Below, piece after piece: positions 62,375-64,000 of a DNA stretch of 64,000 nucleotides; positions within the stretch are counted from its first letter, which is position 1, and each line of letters starts with the position of its first letter. The notes beneath the pieces were generated by a model. The model was not told the DNA's origin. It saw only the letters and a program-made list of their open reading frames with translations, and searched no databases. A program made the translations under genes and the position numbers. Origin of the DNA: Bradyrhizobium sp. BR 10289 (lineage in GTDB: Bacteria > Pseudomonadota > Alphaproteobacteria > Rhizobiales > Xanthobacteraceae); assembly GCF_019455385.1 (NCBI RefSeq), contig NZ_JACOFR010000012.1, forward strand, positions 62,001 through 126,000, given 5' to 3'.

Positions 62375-63403
62375 ATGAGAGCGCTGGCCTGTCTTGCCGC
62401 CGTGGCTTTGGGGCTGATGTGTGGCCACGCCTTCGCGGCGGACGAAGATGCGCCCAACCGCAAGCCGGTGAAGGCGATCGGCGATGCCAGGCTTTCGGTC
62501 GCCGGCCGCGGCATGCTGCCGCTTTACCTCTCCCGCGACTGGTCACTGCCGCAGCCCGCGACCTCGCGCGCGATCATCGTGCTGCATGGACGCCTGCGCA
62601 ACGCCGACGAATATTACATCTCGGCCAACAACGCCCAGGCCGCGGCCGGCGATGACGGCAAGAGCGCGCTGATGATCGTGCCGCAGTTTCTCGCCGAGAT
62701 CGACATCGAGGCGCATAAGCTGCCGCCGGACATGCTGCGCTGGTCGTTGGAGGGATGGGAGGGCGGCGATGCCGCGCTCGCGCCCAATCCGGTCTCCTCC
62801 TTCGAGGCGCTCGATGCAATTCTCGCAAAGCTCGCCGACCGGCGCATCTTCCCGAACCTGAAGCAGGTCGTGGTCGCCGGCCATTCCGGCGGCGGTCAGG
62901 TCGTGCAGCGCTACGCCATCGCCGGCAAGGGCGAGGCAGCCCTGCTGCGCCAGCACATCGAGATCCGCTACGTCGTCGCCAATCCCTCGTCCTATGCCTA
63001 TTTCAGCGCCGAGCGGCCCTTCCCGAAGATTGCCGCATCATGTCCCGGTTACGACAATTGGAAATACGGCATGGGCGAGCGTCCGCCCTATCTCGCGGAT
63101 GCGACACCTGCCGCGCTGGAGCAGCGCTATGTCGAGCGCGAGGTGATCTATCTGCTCGGCACGCTCGACACCAATCCGAAACATCCGGCATTGGACAAGA
63201 GCTGCATGGCCGAGGCACAAGGGCCATATCGTTACGCCAGGGGCCACGCTTATGTCGATGCGATGGCCAAGCGCGACAACGGCACGCCCAACCACCGGGT
63301 CTGGGACGTCGCCGGTGTCGGCCATGACGGCGATAAGATGCTGACCTCGAAATGTGGGCTTGCGGCCCTGTTCGATAGTCCGGGCTGCGGAGCCGAGCGT
63401 TGA
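62375..63403 (+). CDS. Secreted alpha/beta hydrolase
   Basis: 342 residues. Signal peptide (ALACLAAVALGLMCGHAFA), then an alpha/beta fold: IIVLHGRLRNADEYY, nucleophile elbow VAGHSGGGQV (Ser) and a C-terminal GVGHDGDKM (His). Probably an esterase or lipase in the periplasm. ATG 62375 follows CGAGGGGAAC. Confidence 0.85.
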   Translation: MRALACLAAVALGLMCGHAFAADEDAPNRKPVKAIGDARLSVAGRGMLPLYLSRDWSLPQPATSRAIIVLHGRLRNADEYYISANNAQAAAGDDGKSALMIVPQFLAEIDIEAHKLPPDMLRWSLEGWEGGDAALAPNPVSSFEALDAILAKLADRRIFPNLKQVVVAGHSGGGQVVQRYAIAGKGEAALLRQHIEIRYVVANPSSYAYFSAERPFPKIAASCPGYDNWKYGMGERPPYLADATPAALEQRYVEREVIYLLGTLDTNPKHPALDKSCMAEAQGPYRYARGHAYVDAMAKRDNGTPNHRVWDVAGVGHDGDKMLTSKCGLAALFDSPGCGAER

Positions 63404-63508
63404 TATCTTGAAGCCGGATGTCTTGAAGGCCCGGCTCCGGCTGTTACACTTCGTGCCGTGAGCGCTTCGTTCCGGGGCGCCGCCAAGAAGACGAAGTGGA
63501 AACGCCTG

Positions 63509-64000
63509 ATGCTGCTGCCCCTGTCCGATGTGCCGCGCTGGTATGCGGAGCGCAAACCGAAAGGCACGATCGCCGTCCAGCATGGGCAGGATACCCTGAC
63601 ATGGGACGCGCTCGAACGCGGCGCCAACCGGCGGGCGCGGGCGTTCGCGGCCAAGGGCGTCAAGCCCGGTGATTTCGTCGCGATCGGCCTGCCGAACGGC
63701 AACGCCTTCTTCGAGACGACCTTCGCTGTGTGGAAGTGCGGCGCGACGCCAACCTCGCTGTCATGGCGGCTGCCGCGCGGCGAGGCCGCCGCGGTGCTCG
63801 ACATCTTGAAGCCTGCGCTCGTGGTCGGCGGCGAGGCCGACTGGAATGCGCCGAACCGATTGCCTGCCGATTTCGTGCCGGAAGGTTTTTCGGATGAGCC
63901 GCTCGATCCGCCGGTCGCGCGCTACTGGAAGGCGATGACCTCAGGCGGCTCGACCGGCCGTCCGAAAGTGATTCTCGATCATCATCCGGCGGTGACCGAC
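63509..64000 (+). CDS. AMP-dependent acyl-CoA synthetase/ligase, partial
   Basis: The frame runs off the right edge. The ANL-superfamily start LPLSDVPRWYAERKPKGTIA, GDFVAIGLPNGNAFFETTFA and the P-loop-like TSGGSTGRPKVIL are visible, so it activates a carboxylic acid to its acyl-CoA via an adenylate. ATG 63509 is used; GTG 63458 is in frame 17 codons earlier. It fits the acyl-CoA catabolic neighbourhood. Confidence 0.9.
   Translation, partial: MLLPLSDVPRWYAERKPKGTIAVQHGQDTLTWDALERGANRRARAFAAKGVKPGDFVAIGLPNGNAFFETTFAVWKCGATPTSLSWRLPRGEAAAVLDILKPALVVGGEADWNAPNRLPADFVPEGFSDEPLDPPVARYWKAMTSGGSTGRPKVILDHHPAVTD

Overview
The window is a 64-kb stretch of a high-GC alphaproteobacterial chromosome, most likely Bradyrhizobium or a close relative. 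Reasons: the RegS/RegR redox two-component pair next to a cyo quinol oxidase, aerobic-type cobaltochelatase genes (cobS, cobT), an Suv3-like helicase followed by an S4 protein, fdxA and carD, many GTG/TTG starts, and many palindromic repeats in the gaps. The genus is inferred from gene content, not from a search. No rRNA, tRNA, CRISPR array, transposase or integrase gene was seen (XerD is the housekeeping recombinase).

Layout. 0-8.4 kb is core: an L,D-transpeptidase lipoprotein (cut by the left edge), accA, xerD, a small membrane protein, aroK-aroB, a CNNM/CorC-type protein, bolA and a J-domain protein. 8.5-16.2 kb is accessory: two divergent citrate-synthase-family genes (one with an N-terminal DNA-binding domain), two LysR/SDR/NTF2-like modules and a DedA protein. 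16.4-20.5 kb holds cobS, cobT and a phytase-esterase-like protein. 20.5-25.7 kb holds a Bug-type binding protein, an Old Yellow Enzyme, a small membrane protein, a PilZ protein and a DUF2235 hydrolase.

25.7-31.7 kb is a visibly lower-GC island (roughly 50-55% G+C in hand-sampled lines, against mid-60s around it). It has five tightly packed minus-strand genes: an N6-adenine-type DNA methyltransferase, a GHKL (MORC/MutL/Hsp90-like) ATPase, a soluble histidine kinase, a receiver-domain protein with a long unknown C-terminus, and an orphan protein. It looks like a mobile anti-phage or epigenetic system with a built-in phosphorelay, and it is the strongest candidate for an undescribed system here.

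31.8-39.6 kb returns to core: rpmB, a DUF3108 protein, the Suv3-like helicase with a long disordered tail, an S4 RNA-binding protein that seems to start at ACG, fdxA and carD. 40.4-47.5 kb is one same-strand run, cyoABCD-SURF1-regS-regR, with overlapping reading frames and a perfect 19-bp palindrome upstream. It is followed by an MFS transporter, an M48 protease and a nuclease-like protein. 51.7-64 kb is acyl-CoA and aromatic-type catabolism: an ABC binding protein, two enoyl-CoA hydratases, a VOC protein, two acyl-CoA dehydrogenases, SDR, PanE-like and hydrolase genes, and an acyl-CoA ligase cut by the right edge.

The genes bolA, J-protein, cobS, cobT, phytase-like, rpmB, DUF3108, helicase, S4, fdxA and carD appear in an order I recall as conserved in Rhizobiales. 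On that view the two accessory blocks and the island are insertions into one ancestral backbone.
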